Positions 18,549-27,483 of a stretch of DNA of 64,000 nucleotides are shown in pieces. Numbering within the stretch: position 1 is the stretch's first letter; each line of letters begins with the position of its first letter. Made by a program: the position numbers and the translations under genes. Below the pieces are notes generated by a model that was not told the DNA's origin, ran no database searches, and saw only the letters and a program-made list of their open reading frames with translations. Source of the DNA: Acidovorax sp. NCPPB 3576 (GTDB lineage Bacteria; Pseudomonadota; Gammaproteobacteria; Burkholderiales; Burkholderiaceae_C); NCBI RefSeq assembly GCF_028473605.1, contig NZ_CP097267.1, positions 1,473,501 through 1,537,500 on the forward strand, read 5' to 3'.

Positions 18549-20543
18549 TCAAGCCGGTTTGAGCGAAATTCCGCGCAATGCCTTGAGCCGCTGCTCCAGC
18601 GCCTGGTATTGGGCCAGCGCCGCAGGGTCGCGCGCGGCCAAAAGGATGAGCTCGTTTTGCTGGCGCTTGAGTTCCTCGATGAGCATGCGGTTGAGCAGGT
18701 CGCGCAGCTCGGCCCGCAACTCCTGCACGTCGCCCTCGGTCTGGGCGTGCGAGCCGGTCATCACCCGCTCCGCCAGCCCTTCGCATTCGTGCCCGCGCAG
18801 GCTCTCGCGCAGCACGGCCCAGGCGAGCGGGCCGTGTTCGTGCAGTTGGCCCTCCAGCCAGGTGAACAGCGGCCCATGCGGCGCCGGCTGGGCGCACAGC
18901 ACCGCATGGTCTTCATGGGCCAGGTCTTCCAGGAACTCCATGTGCGACAGCAAAAGCCGCACCGCGTGGTCCGTGCGGCTCGCGGCCGGGGTGCGCGGCA
19001 GGCGTGGCTGGACGGGGCGCTCGTCTTCCTTGCTAAAGCGGCCCTTGCCCTTCCAGTCCCCGTTGTTTTTGCGAAACGGCTTGGCGGAATAGCCGTAACC
19101 GCCGCCGGACGGTTCGCCGGCCGGCGCCCAGCCGGCGTCCTGGGCCGAGGCGCCCCAGGGCGGTTCGTCGGCATAGGCGGGAGGCGGTGTGCCGCCGAAG
19201 GCCGCGCGGTGCGCGCCGCCGCCCTGGCGGCTGGCGTCCTGCGCTGCGGCCTGGTTCCACAGGTCGGACAGGTCGCGCGCGTCGAGCTGGCCCAGTTCGG
19301 CCAATTCGGTCAGCAACTGCCGCTTGAGCGAGCCGTCGGGCAGGGCGGACCACAGCGGGCGCGCGTTGCTCACCATGTGGGCCCGGCCTTCGGCGGTGCC
19401 CAGGTCGCAGTTCTCGCGGGCTGCTTCCAGCAGGAAGCGGCTGAGCGGCAGCGCCTCGCCCACATGGCGGGCGAAAGCCTCGGTGCCGTGTTCGCGGATG
19501 AAGCTGTCAGGGTCGTGCTCGGCCGGCAGGAACAAAAATTTCACGCTGCGCGTGTCGGTGGCGTAGGGCAGGGCGCCGTCGAGCGCCTTGCGCGCCGCGC
19601 GCCGGCCGGCCGCGTCGCCGTCGAAGCTGAACACCACGGTGTCGGTGAAGCGGAACAGCTTGTGCACGTGGTCGGGTGTGCAGGCGGTGCCCAGCGTGGC
19701 CACGGCGTTCGGAAACCCGAGCTGCGCCAGTGCCACCACGTCCATGTAGCCCTCGGTGACCAGCACGTAGCCGTGTTCGCGGATGGCGGTGCGCGCCTCG
19801 AACAGGCCGTAGAGTTCTCGCCCCTTGTGGAACACGGGCGTCTCCGGCGAGTTGAGGTACTTGGGCTTGTCGTCGCCCAGCACGCGCCCGCCAAAGCCGA
19901 TGAATTCGCCTTTCACGTTGCGGATCGGGAACATGACGCGGTCGCGAAAGCGGTCGTAGCGCTTGTCGTCCTCCTCGTTCACGATCACCAGGCCGCTTTC
20001 GGCCAGCAGGGGGCTGTCGTACTCGGGGAACACGCTGGCCAGGTTGCGCCAGCCCTCGGGCGCGTAGCCCAGCCCGTAGCGCTTGGCCACCGTGCCCGAG
20101 ACGCCGCGCCCCTTGAAGTAGCCCACCGCGCGCGGCGAATCCTTGAGGTGCTTGCGAAAGGATTCGCCCGCCTTTTCGAGCACATCGGTCAGCGTGGCCT
20201 GCTTTTGCCGCTGGGCGGCGGCGCGCTCGCGCTCCTGGGGCGAGACATCGTCCTGCGGCACCTGCAGGCCCACTTGCTGGGCCAGGTCCTGCACGGCCTC
20301 CAGGAAGCCCATGCCGGCATGCTCCATGAGAAAACTGATGGCGTTGCCGTTCTTGCCGCAGCCGAAGCAGTGATAGAACTGCTTGGAGGGGCTGACGCTG
20401 AACGAGGGCGATTTTTCCCCGTGGAAGGGGCACAGCCCCATGAAGTTGGCGCCGCCCTTCTTGAGCTGCACATAGCGGCCGACGATATCGACCACATCGA
20501 CGCGGGCGAGCAATTCCTGGATGAACGACTGGGGGATGGACAC
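18549..20543 (-). CDS. dnaG: DNA primase
   Basis: The replication primase, 664 residues. The N-terminal zinc-binding domain has CPFHGEKSPSFSVSPSKQF followed by YHCFGCG (CHC2 type, about residues 35-60). The catalytic core includes KGRGVSGTVAKRYGLGYAPE and the TOPRIM elements VTEGYMDVVAL and FSFDGDAAGRRA. A Gly/Ala/Pro-rich linker leads to the helicase-binding C-terminal domain (about 530-664). I chose the GTG at 20541-20543 (MSIPQSFIQELL), with GGGGGA about 10 bases upstream; a TTG at 20561 would add six residues. It sits upstream of rpoD, but rpsU is not adjacent: an AraC-type gene lies 54 bp upstream on the same strand instead. Confidence 0.96.
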   Translation of the reverse strand: MSIPQSFIQELLARVDVVDIVGRYVQLKKGGANFMGLCPFHGEKSPSFSVSPSKQFYHCFGCGKNGNAISFLMEHAGMGFLEAVQDLAQQVGLQVPQDDVSPQERERAAAQRQKQATLTDVLEKAGESFRKHLKDSPRAVGYFKGRGVSGTVAKRYGLGYAPEGWRNLASVFPEYDSPLLAESGLVIVNEEDDKRYDRFRDRVMFPIRNVKGEFIGFGGRVLGDDKPKYLNSPETPVFHKGRELYGLFEARTAIREHGYVLVTEGYMDVVALAQLGFPNAVATLGTACTPDHVHKLFRFTDTVVFSFDGDAAGRRAARKALDGALPYATDTRSVKFLFLPAEHDPDSFIREHGTEAFARHVGEALPLSRFLLEAARENCDLGTAEGRAHMVSNARPLWSALPDGSLKRQLLTELAELGQLDARDLSDLWNQAAAQDASRQGGGAHRAAFGGTPPPAYADEPPWGASAQDAGWAPAGEPSGGGYGYSAKPFRKNNGDWKGKGRFSKEDERPVQPRLPRTPAASRTDHAVRLLLSHMEFLEDLAHEDHAVLCAQPAPHGPLFTWLEGQLHEHGPLAWAVLRESLRGHECEGLAERVMTGSHAQTEGDVQELRAELRDLLNRMLIEELKRQQNELILLAARDPAALAQYQALEQRLKALRGISLKPA

Positions 20544-20597
20544 CCGGCGATTGTCCCCCAACGCGCCGGTGCCGGCACCCGCCGGTCGGCCCGCAGG

Positions 20598-21632
20598 TCA
20601 GTTCGCCGGGTGGCGCGCCTCGCGCGGGCTCGTGCCGAAGCGGCGCTTGAACATGCGCTGGAAGGTGGAGGGGTCAGAAAACCCGCACCGTAGGGCGATC
20701 TCCGAGAGGCTGGGCCGCTCGGTGCCGGCCCCTGCGGTCGCGGTGATCTGCTGCCAGGCCGCCTCCAGCCGGGCGCTCCAGATGGCCGCAGCCACGCCTT
20801 CGCCATGGCGTGCGAACAACCGGTACAGCGAAGCGCGGGAGCATTCCAGCAGCACCGCCAGCCGCTCGGCGCCGAAGGCCGGGTCGCCGCAGTGGCGCCG
20901 CACCAGGCCCCAGGCGGCCCGGTACAGGCTGTCGTCAAAGCGGCCCGCATCGGCCTGCAGGCCGGCTTTCTGCGATGTCTGCAGCAGGGCCAGGGCCATG
21001 TCGGTGCAGGCTTTCAGCGCCACGGTGCGTTCGTCGATCCCCATGCGCGGCGCCTCGCGCCAGGTGGCGGCCATCAGCGTTTGCAGCACGCTGCCCAGGC
21101 CCGGGCGCTGCGGCAGCTGGTCGGGCAGGGCGAAGCCGGGGCCCAGGGTGTCGTGGATGGTCTTGCGCGACACGATGAGGGACATGTCGCGGTGGCGGGA
21201 GCGCCGGATCTCCACGGGCCGGGCGTAGTCCACGAGGTAGAGCATGCCGGCCGAGATCTGCTGCGCCCCGTGGTTTTCCTGGGTGGCCCAGTCGCACTCC
21301 ACCATGAGCGACAGGCTGATGTCGTCCGCGCCGTCCTGGCGGCACATGGCCTCGGTGCGCAGGGCGTGAACGGCCTCGCTCGCATGCTCGACCAGATCGG
21401 CACCCTGACCCACGATGCGCCGCAACCGCCCGCCGAACGCCGCCCCGGCCGGCGCGTCGGACTCGGGGCGCATGCGGCTGAGCACCGATTCCCGCCAGAA
21501 GTCGAGGCGCTCCCGTGGGGGGATGGGATCGGTGGCGACCTCCACCAGCGTCCCGGGCACGTGCGGACTGGCCAGCGCAGCGTGGCGGCGGTGTGGATGG
21601 GAATCGGGAGCCGGACGGATCTCGTTTGCCAT
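20598..21632 (-). CDS. AraC-family transcriptional regulator (AraC-binding-like sensor domain)
   Basis: A 344-residue regulator. The N-terminal half (about 30-210) contains ISAGMLYLVDYARPVEI and resembles the AraC_binding_2 domain of FeaR/NahR-neighbour-type proteins. The C-terminal part has two HTHs: LAVLLECSRASLYRLFARHG, and LSEIALRCGFSDPSTFQRMF ending RRFGTSPREAR. The ATG at 21632 has GAAGGAAA upstream; the frame is open to 21725. It is co-directional with dnaG and divergent from the three-gene multicopper-oxidase cluster (about 320 bp between starts), making either a possible target. Confidence 0.9.
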   Translation of the reverse strand: MANEIRPAPDSHPHRRHAALASPHVPGTLVEVATDPIPPRERLDFWRESVLSRMRPESDAPAGAAFGGRLRRIVGQGADLVEHASEAVHALRTEAMCRQDGADDISLSLMVECDWATQENHGAQQISAGMLYLVDYARPVEIRRSRHRDMSLIVSRKTIHDTLGPGFALPDQLPQRPGLGSVLQTLMAATWREAPRMGIDERTVALKACTDMALALLQTSQKAGLQADAGRFDDSLYRAAWGLVRRHCGDPAFGAERLAVLLECSRASLYRLFARHGEGVAAAIWSARLEAAWQQITATAGAGTERPSLSEIALRCGFSDPSTFQRMFKRRFGTSPREARHPAN

Positions 21633-21952
21633 GAATTTCCTTCGGCGGTCTGTTGCTTTCTGTGTGTTTCCATTCGAAATGTAGTGCACACGCGACAGGT
21701 CGAGAAAAACCCCCTGCGCGGCCAACGGGGTCGAAATGGACTCCGCGTCTCACCCGCTGGGTCTGGAATGGCCCCTTGTCTCAATTGCCCATCCGGCGCC
21801 CGAATTCAGAAGAAATCCCCACCGGATGAGCAGTTGATACGTCGATGGCGACACGTCACGATGCATGCGTGGATGGGTGGCCTGCCGCCCGATTCAGCGT
21901 GAAAAAGCCTTCGTCATCACCCCCAATGGACCGGCTTTGCCGGACACGACCC
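21633..21952. other. gene-free divergent region
   Basis: Between the AraC-type gene and the large orphan gene. It should hold promoters for both. I see no clear -35/-10 pair or terminator. The reading frame of the downstream orphan is open through the last 108 bases, with ATGs at 21845 and 21926, so part of this may be coding. Confidence 0.4.
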
Positions 21953-24385
21953 ATGCACCCTGTGGACAGCCCTCTCGACCCCTCGCAGTACCTTGACCTG
22001 ACACGAAGCTGCGGCGAGGGCGGCGTGGGCCCGGCCCCCCATGCGCTGGAAGTGTCGGTCTATACCGAACTGGCGGGTCCTCGCCAAGGCACGCTCACGG
22101 TGTTCGGCGCCTCGGGCAAGACGCTGGCGCAGACCGCCTTCGACGGCAACGCCACGGTGTCCGTGGACACGGCCGAGACCGATCTGCGGCTGGAGCTGGA
22201 GGTGGATCGCGGCTTGTCTCTGGCTGCGCGGGTCGAAGGTTACCGGTCCGGCACGGCGGTGGTGCTGTCTCCCCTTTCCACATTGGTGGATGCCTATCTC
22301 GGCACGCATCCGGGCATGGCCCTGGCGCAGGGGCAATCCCGGGTGCTGGATTCGCTGGGGTTGCCTGCGGGTGTTCCCATCGGGACGCTGGGCTTCAGCC
22401 TGGACCGCGAGCTGTTCGATGCCGATCGGTTCTATCAGGCTGTCGCCGCTGAAGGGGGCGTAGCCGCTTTGGTCCAGCGGATGGGGGGCTCCGCCAACGC
22501 GGGCGGACCGCTGCATTTCGGGCACGGCAAGGCTGTCGTGCCGGGTGCCGCCAAAAGCGCCGATGCCGCCATCAAAGAATTGGTGGACGGCCTGGTAGGC
22601 AACGTCACGGATTGGGCCGGCGGCAAGGTCAAAGGCTGGCTGATGCAGGTCTGCGGGCTCAACAGCTTGATGAACGAACTGGGGCTCGGCGAGGGCGAGG
22701 ACACGACGGCCAAGCAGCTGGAAGCCTTGACGGTCGAGATCAAGCGGTTGGGCGATGAGATCAAAAAGGTGCCGCGCTCCACGGCCTACATCAACCGCCT
22801 GACGGCCCTGGAGGTTCTGGCTGCTTTCATCGATGAAAAGAACAAGGTGCTGGTGACCGCCTCCGGAGAGGCTCCGCCCTCCAATGAGCAGCTTCAGGAG
22901 ACGTTCGTCAAGCCTGTGATCGACAGCCTCATCCTGAACAATCTGCACGACAACCAGGTGGGTTCCGGTGCCGATGCCAAGGGGTTGATCCGGCTGCTGC
23001 TGGACGACCACCCCAAGTTCTATTCGGGTCGCGCCGGTGTGGCCTATGACGACATCCTGTTCAATGCCTTCAATCAGGCGCGTGCACGGCAGGCCCAGGC
23101 CCTCAATCTGAAAATCGAGGCGGCCCACGCGGGCAACCCGCCGTTCCTGGCCATGGCGGAGCGGCTTCTGGACGACTATCACGTCAACATCAAGCGCCAG
23201 CGGCTGATGTACCCCAATGGGCTCAAGCCTTTTGCCGATGGCAGTATTCTGGACCGCGACACCGGATTGATGTGGAAGTCGGAAATGTTCGAATACGACG
23301 GCTATCAGGCCCTGATGGACGATCCGTCGAGCGCAGGACTGCCCTGGCGTCTGCCCGATATCACCGAACTGCAGAGCTTGTTGCCGGGGGCAGCGGTGCG
23401 CGCGCGGTTGCCTGCCGATGCGGTATCGGCCGCGGCGCCACAAGTCATGCGGCATTTCGGCTTCAAGCCCTTGACGGTCCAGCAGGACGGCACCACCCAA
23501 TACCGCCATTTCGCGGACCTGGGGCAGGGCTCCCGCCCCTACAAGATCTTCGGTCCGGGATATATCGTCACCCGCAATGCGTACAAGCGCCGCGATCGTA
23601 CCTGGGGTGAGTGGGACTATGAACTGCGCACGCTGGTGATGAACCTGTACAACGGCGACGAGGAAAACATCCGCATCAAATTCTGCCGTGGCGACGGCAA
23701 GTGCTATACCCAATACGGCTCCTCGCAGCCACCCGTGCCGTGGACCATGCCGGTGCTGTATGTCCGCAAGCCGCCCGTTCCCGTGGCGTTCAAGGTCGAG
23801 TTCTACGCAGGCTTCAAGTCCGATGCCGACACCGCGCAGGGGCGGGCGTTGGCGAAGTACTCCGACAGTGACGAGTGGAAGGATGTGACCCAGGATGCCA
23901 TCTGGAGCGTCGTGGGCAGCAACGCGTCGGACGTGCACGTCTCCAACAACGACGGCACCAGCGGCCGCGTGCAGTTGCGCAGCAAGGAGCGTACCGAGCG
24001 TGCCTACACGATCAAGGCCGAACTGCCCTGGTACCTGTCGGACCAGCCCGGCCAGTCGGGCTGGCTCGAAGGCCAGGCGGTGCTCTACGGCAATCAGAGC
24101 GCGCCGCTTCCGGTGCTCAAGCGCGTGCTGCTGTCCCCGGCCAATCAGGTCACCAAGCAATACCCGTTCTCCTACGACCTGACCCTGCGGGGCGTGATGA
24201 GTTCGGGCGCTACGGAGGCCCCGGACACGGCCGTCTGGTCTTGGACTTCCGATGACCCCAATGTGCAAATCAGCCCTTCCGGACGGGTGGAAGTGCTCAA
24301 GCGTCCCCCATCGAAAAAGCAGATCCAGATCAAGGCCAAGATCGGCGCCGCCGAGGGGTTCGCCTATCTCGTGCTGATGCCCTGA
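21953..24385 (+). CDS. large orphan protein with Lcl_C/DUF1566-like segment and C-terminal Ig-like region
   Basis: Unrecognised protein of about 810 residues without signal peptide or membrane helix. Residues 20-130 look like a beta-rich domain (SVYTELAGPRQGTLTVFGAS). A helical middle part (about 200-420) includes LEALTVEIKRLGDEIKKVPR. Around 425-600 lies an Lcl_C/DUF1566-like module (GSILDRDTGLMWKSEMF, PWRLPDITELQSLL), and the C-terminus (about 735-810) resembles a bacterial Ig-like domain (VWSWTSDDPNVQISPSGRVE). The start is uncertain: ATGs at 21845, 21926 and 21953 share the frame and none has a good ribosome-binding site. It is followed after 17 bp by an RCC1-repeat gene and then a multicopper oxidase, so the three are likely one transcript. 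Function unknown. Confidence 0.75.
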   Translation: MHPVDSPLDPSQYLDLTRSCGEGGVGPAPHALEVSVYTELAGPRQGTLTVFGASGKTLAQTAFDGNATVSVDTAETDLRLELEVDRGLSLAARVEGYRSGTAVVLSPLSTLVDAYLGTHPGMALAQGQSRVLDSLGLPAGVPIGTLGFSLDRELFDADRFYQAVAAEGGVAALVQRMGGSANAGGPLHFGHGKAVVPGAAKSADAAIKELVDGLVGNVTDWAGGKVKGWLMQVCGLNSLMNELGLGEGEDTTAKQLEALTVEIKRLGDEIKKVPRSTAYINRLTALEVLAAFIDEKNKVLVTASGEAPPSNEQLQETFVKPVIDSLILNNLHDNQVGSGADAKGLIRLLLDDHPKFYSGRAGVAYDDILFNAFNQARARQAQALNLKIEAAHAGNPPFLAMAERLLDDYHVNIKRQRLMYPNGLKPFADGSILDRDTGLMWKSEMFEYDGYQALMDDPSSAGLPWRLPDITELQSLLPGAAVRARLPADAVSAAAPQVMRHFGFKPLTVQQDGTTQYRHFADLGQGSRPYKIFGPGYIVTRNAYKRRDRTWGEWDYELRTLVMNLYNGDEENIRIKFCRGDGKCYTQYGSSQPPVPWTMPVLYVRKPPVPVAFKVEFYAGFKSDADTAQGRALAKYSDSDEWKDVTQDAIWSVVGSNASDVHVSNNDGTSGRVQLRSKERTERAYTIKAELPWYLSDQPGQSGWLEGQAVLYGNQSAPLPVLKRVLLSPANQVTKQYPFSYDLTLRGVMSSGATEAPDTAVWSWTSDDPNVQISPSGRVEVLKRPPSKKQIQIKAKIGAAEGFAYLVLMP

Positions 24386-24402
24386 CCCGTGAGGCGCAAC
24401 CC

Positions 24403-25488
24403 ATGCAAATTCTGACCATCAGTGCCGGCCGAGACCGGTCCATCGCGCTGGCCGCAGACGGTGCGGCCTACGGTTGGGGCGGCGTCAAGCGGCTCGGCGT
24501 CCAACTGCCGCCCGGCTACCCGGGCGAGCTGTGCACGTCCAGCCCCACCGAGATCGGCCACAACCGCTACGCGCAGCCGCAACCCCAGCGGCTGAACCCG
24601 GGCCTGCCGTTCACCGCGGTGCACGATGGGCATTCCCACACGCTGGCCGTGCGCGAGGGCGGCGCCGTGGTGGCTTGCCGGCCCGTGGTGTCGCCGGAGC
24701 ACGGCGCCGACCGCGTGGGCGTGTCGGGCCTGCCGTCCCCGGTCGTCCAGGTGGCGCAGACCGAAGCCGCCGCATTCGCGCTGCAGGCCGACGGCACGGT
24801 GCGCTCCTGGGGCATGGCGGCCTACGGGCAACTGGGCCGCGTGACGGCGTCGCGCGAATCCGGCCCGCAGGCCATCGAAGGCCTGGGCGCCATCGCGCAC
24901 CTGGCGCCTGGCCATGCGCATGTGCTGGCGCTGGACCGTGCCGGCCGCGTCTGGGCCTGGGGGGCCAATGCCGCCGGCCAGCTGGGCAACGGGGCACTGA
25001 AGGAATCCGCCGTGCCGGTGCGGGTGGACCTGCCCGGGCGCATCGTGCAGGTGGCCGCGGGCGACACGCACAGCTTCGCGGTGGACGCGCAGGGCGGGCT
25101 GTGGGCCTGGGGCTCCAACCAATACGGGCAATCGGGGGATGCGGCCGCGCGCTATTTCGCCCGGCCCGTGCGGGTGCGCACCGGCTTTGCCGTGGCACAG
25201 GTGGATGCGGGCATGTTCTACACCGTGGCGCTGTCGCGCCAGGGCGATGTCTTCGCCTGGGGCTGGAACGGCATGGGCCAACTCGCGCGGGACGGTACGG
25301 CCTTTTCCGCCAGGCCGCTGCGGGTGCCCGCGCTGCGCGGCGTGCTGCAGTTGTCCGCCGGGGCCGGCCACGTGCTGGCGCGCACCGGCACCGGCCTGCT
25401 CGCCTGGGGCGACAACCGCGCGTCCGCCTGCGGGGCGTTTCCGTCCACCGCCGTGCAGATCCGACCCCATCCCATCGCATTCGCCTGA
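24403..25488 (+). CDS. RCC1-repeat (regulator of chromosome condensation) beta-propeller protein
   Basis: A 361-residue protein made almost entirely of RCC1-type repeats: VRSWGMAAYGQLGRV, VWAWGANAAGQLGNG, LWAWGSNQYGQSGD, VFAWGWNGMGQLARDG and LLAWGDNRASACG, about 50 residues apart, with alternating histidine/serine strands (GHAHVLALD, GDTHSFAVD). This should fold as a seven-bladed propeller, usually a binding scaffold. No signal peptide is visible (it begins MQILTISAGRDRSIAL), which is odd since its downstream partner is exported. It lies 17 bp after the orphan gene and 9 bp before the multicopper oxidase. Bacterial RCC1 proteins have no uniform function. Confidence 0.85.
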   Translation: MQILTISAGRDRSIALAADGAAYGWGGVKRLGVQLPPGYPGELCTSSPTEIGHNRYAQPQPQRLNPGLPFTAVHDGHSHTLAVREGGAVVACRPVVSPEHGADRVGVSGLPSPVVQVAQTEAAAFALQADGTVRSWGMAAYGQLGRVTASRESGPQAIEGLGAIAHLAPGHAHVLALDRAGRVWAWGANAAGQLGNGALKESAVPVRVDLPGRIVQVAAGDTHSFAVDAQGGLWAWGSNQYGQSGDAAARYFARPVRVRTGFAVAQVDAGMFYTVALSRQGDVFAWGWNGMGQLARDGTAFSARPLRVPALRGVLQLSAGAGHVLARTGTGLLAWGDNRASACGAFPSTAVQIRPHPIAFA

Positions 25489-25497
25489 AGGCCCGCC

Positions 25498-27198
25498 ATG
25501 ACCGATTCTTTCTCGCCTTCCGAGCCGACGCGCCGTGCCAGCCTGCAGTGGATGTTCGGGCTCTCCCTGGGCACGGTGGTCGCACCGCTGGCCGGCTGCG
25601 GCGGCAGCGCCTCCGGCGCCACGGCGGACACGCTGCCCGAGCCCGCCGCACTGACGTCGTCCGGCGGCCAGCTCAGCCTGGACCTGTTCGCCCGCTACGG
25701 TGCGCAGCCGCTGCGCATCGCCGGATCGCAGCCGCCGGCCTATCCGGGCGTGGCCCGGACGGTGCAGACCGCGCTGCGCAGCTTCAACGGTCAGTACATG
25801 GCGCCCACGCTGCACCTGCAGCCGGGCGACACGCTGCGCATCCGGCTGGTGAACGAACTGCCGGCCAACGTGAAGGGCCAGTCCTCGCTGGACTACCTCA
25901 ACCACCAGAACAGCACCAATCTGCATTTCCACGGCCTGCACGTCGATCCGCGGGAGATCCGCCCCGGCGTGTTCGGCGACTACGTGGTGGACATGGCCGA
26001 GGCCGGCGTGCTGCCGGGGGCCAGCCGCCAGCACGAGGTGGCCATCCCGGCCGACCACACCAACGGCATCTACTGGTACCACCCCCACCTGCACGGGTCG
26101 TCCAACGTGCAGGTCTCCAGCGGCATGTTCGGCGCCATCCTCATCCACGACCCCAAGGACACCTTCATCGACACGCCGGACATCCGCGAGCGGGCGATCC
26201 ACGTGCACAAGGTCAACCTGACCGACGACGGCAAAACGGAATCGTTCTACGACTCCATCCGCACCGCGTCGTCGGGCTTTTTGCTCAACGGCGCCTACCA
26301 GCCCACCATCGTGATGCGGCCGGGCGAGGTGCAGCAGTGGCACTTCGTCAACACGGCCTCGTTCTACCCGTTCAATCCCGTGCTGGACGGCCACACGCTC
26401 TGGGCGTATGCCAAGGACGGCAACGTGTTCGACCGGCGCTTCAAGCCCATCAATGCGGCCACGTCGGACCAGTTCGACAACGCCCACTGGCCTGGCAACG
26501 CGCTGTACCCCGGCAACCGCCATTCGATCGTGGTGAAGGCCAGCGACGTGCCCGGCACGTACTACCTGCGTTCGGTCAAGGCGCCGTCGAGCGAGTCGCA
26601 GGACGAGATCGTCGCGCGCATCGTGGTGGAGGGCTCGCCGCTGTCCACCCCGCTGCCCCAGCCGGCGCGCCTGCCGCGCTATGCCGAGCACCTGCCCATC
26701 ACCGATGAGGAACTGGCGGCCCACGGCGGCAAGCAGCGCAGCCTGGTGCTGGCCGTGCTGCCCAAGACGAGCGAGCGCCTGGCCCAGCCCATCCCGGCGG
26801 GTGAGGGCTGGTTCATCCCGCTGTCCGACGGCGTCGATGGCTTCACCGACACCGTATTCTCGTCCGGCGATGCCTCGCCGCAGGCCCGGCTGTCGCCGTT
26901 CCAGTCGTCGCTCACGGCCACGCAGACGGTGGCGCTGGGCGCGGTGGAGGAGTGGACCATCCAGAACCTCAACCGCTACCCGCACCCGTTCCACATCCAC
27001 GTCAACGACAGCTATGTGGTCCGGGTCAACGGCGAGCCGGTCGATCCCTACTGGGCCGACACGCTGCCGGTGCCGCCGATGGGCAGCATCACCTTCCGCA
27101 TGCGGTTCACCGACTTCCATGGCCAGTTCGTGTGGCACTGCCATGCGCTCGACCACGAAGACCTGGGAATGATGCAACTGGTGCACGTGGTGGCGTGA
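25498..27198 (+). CDS. exported multicopper oxidase, probable Tat-dependent lipoprotein
   Basis: A 566-residue three-domain multicopper oxidase of the CueO/laccase-like group. The N-terminus has a twin-arginine motif (TRRASLQW) and a lipobox ending LAGC (Cys34). Copper motifs are in order: NLHFHGLHV, YWYHPHLHGSS, PFHIHVND and WHCHALDHEDLGMMQ, which provide type 1, type 2 and type 3 ligands including an axial methionine. All expected ligands are present, so it should be active on phenols or metal ions in the periplasm or outer membrane. It starts 9 bp after the RCC1 gene. No methionine-rich copper-binding loop as in CueO is visible, so copper detoxification is not specifically indicated. Confidence 0.92.
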   Translation: MTDSFSPSEPTRRASLQWMFGLSLGTVVAPLAGCGGSASGATADTLPEPAALTSSGGQLSLDLFARYGAQPLRIAGSQPPAYPGVARTVQTALRSFNGQYMAPTLHLQPGDTLRIRLVNELPANVKGQSSLDYLNHQNSTNLHFHGLHVDPREIRPGVFGDYVVDMAEAGVLPGASRQHEVAIPADHTNGIYWYHPHLHGSSNVQVSSGMFGAILIHDPKDTFIDTPDIRERAIHVHKVNLTDDGKTESFYDSIRTASSGFLLNGAYQPTIVMRPGEVQQWHFVNTASFYPFNPVLDGHTLWAYAKDGNVFDRRFKPINAATSDQFDNAHWPGNALYPGNRHSIVVKASDVPGTYYLRSVKAPSSESQDEIVARIVVEGSPLSTPLPQPARLPRYAEHLPITDEELAAHGGKQRSLVLAVLPKTSERLAQPIPAGEGWFIPLSDGVDGFTDTVFSSGDASPQARLSPFQSSLTATQTVALGAVEEWTIQNLNRYPHPFHIHVNDSYVVRVNGEPVDPYWADTLPVPPMGSITFRMRFTDFHGQFVWHCHALDHEDLGMMQLVHVVA

Positions 27199-27257
27199 CA
27201 GGCGACGAACACGAGCGAGCGAACACGGGCGAGAGCAGACGCGGACCCACAGGAACC

Positions 27258-27287
27258 AAGAGAGAGAGAGAGGGGAGAGAAGAAGAG
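27258..27287 (+). repeat. 30-nt polypurine (GA)n tract after the multicopper oxidase
   Basis: An uninterrupted purine run, mostly GA dinucleotides, 60 bases after the oxidase stop codon. It is preceded by two near-copies of GCGAACACG separated by a few bases (27205-27235). The 285-bp gap holds no supported gene. The tract could form H-DNA or slow Rho-independent transcription; that is speculation. Confidence 0.6.
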
Positions 27288-27483
27288 CGCGGCGAGGGGC
27301 CCGGTGCGGTGCGCCGGGCCCCGGCGTCGTGCGCGGCCGGGGGCGTGATGGCGCGGCGCGGGGCGCCAATGCCCCGGCGGCCCAGTGGGACACGGGCCGC
27401 GCTCGGGACCGATGTGCCGCCGGATGGGCGTAAGCTGTCGAGTCGATCGCCGCTCCGCCATTGCCCATGGCCCAACGCCGTCC

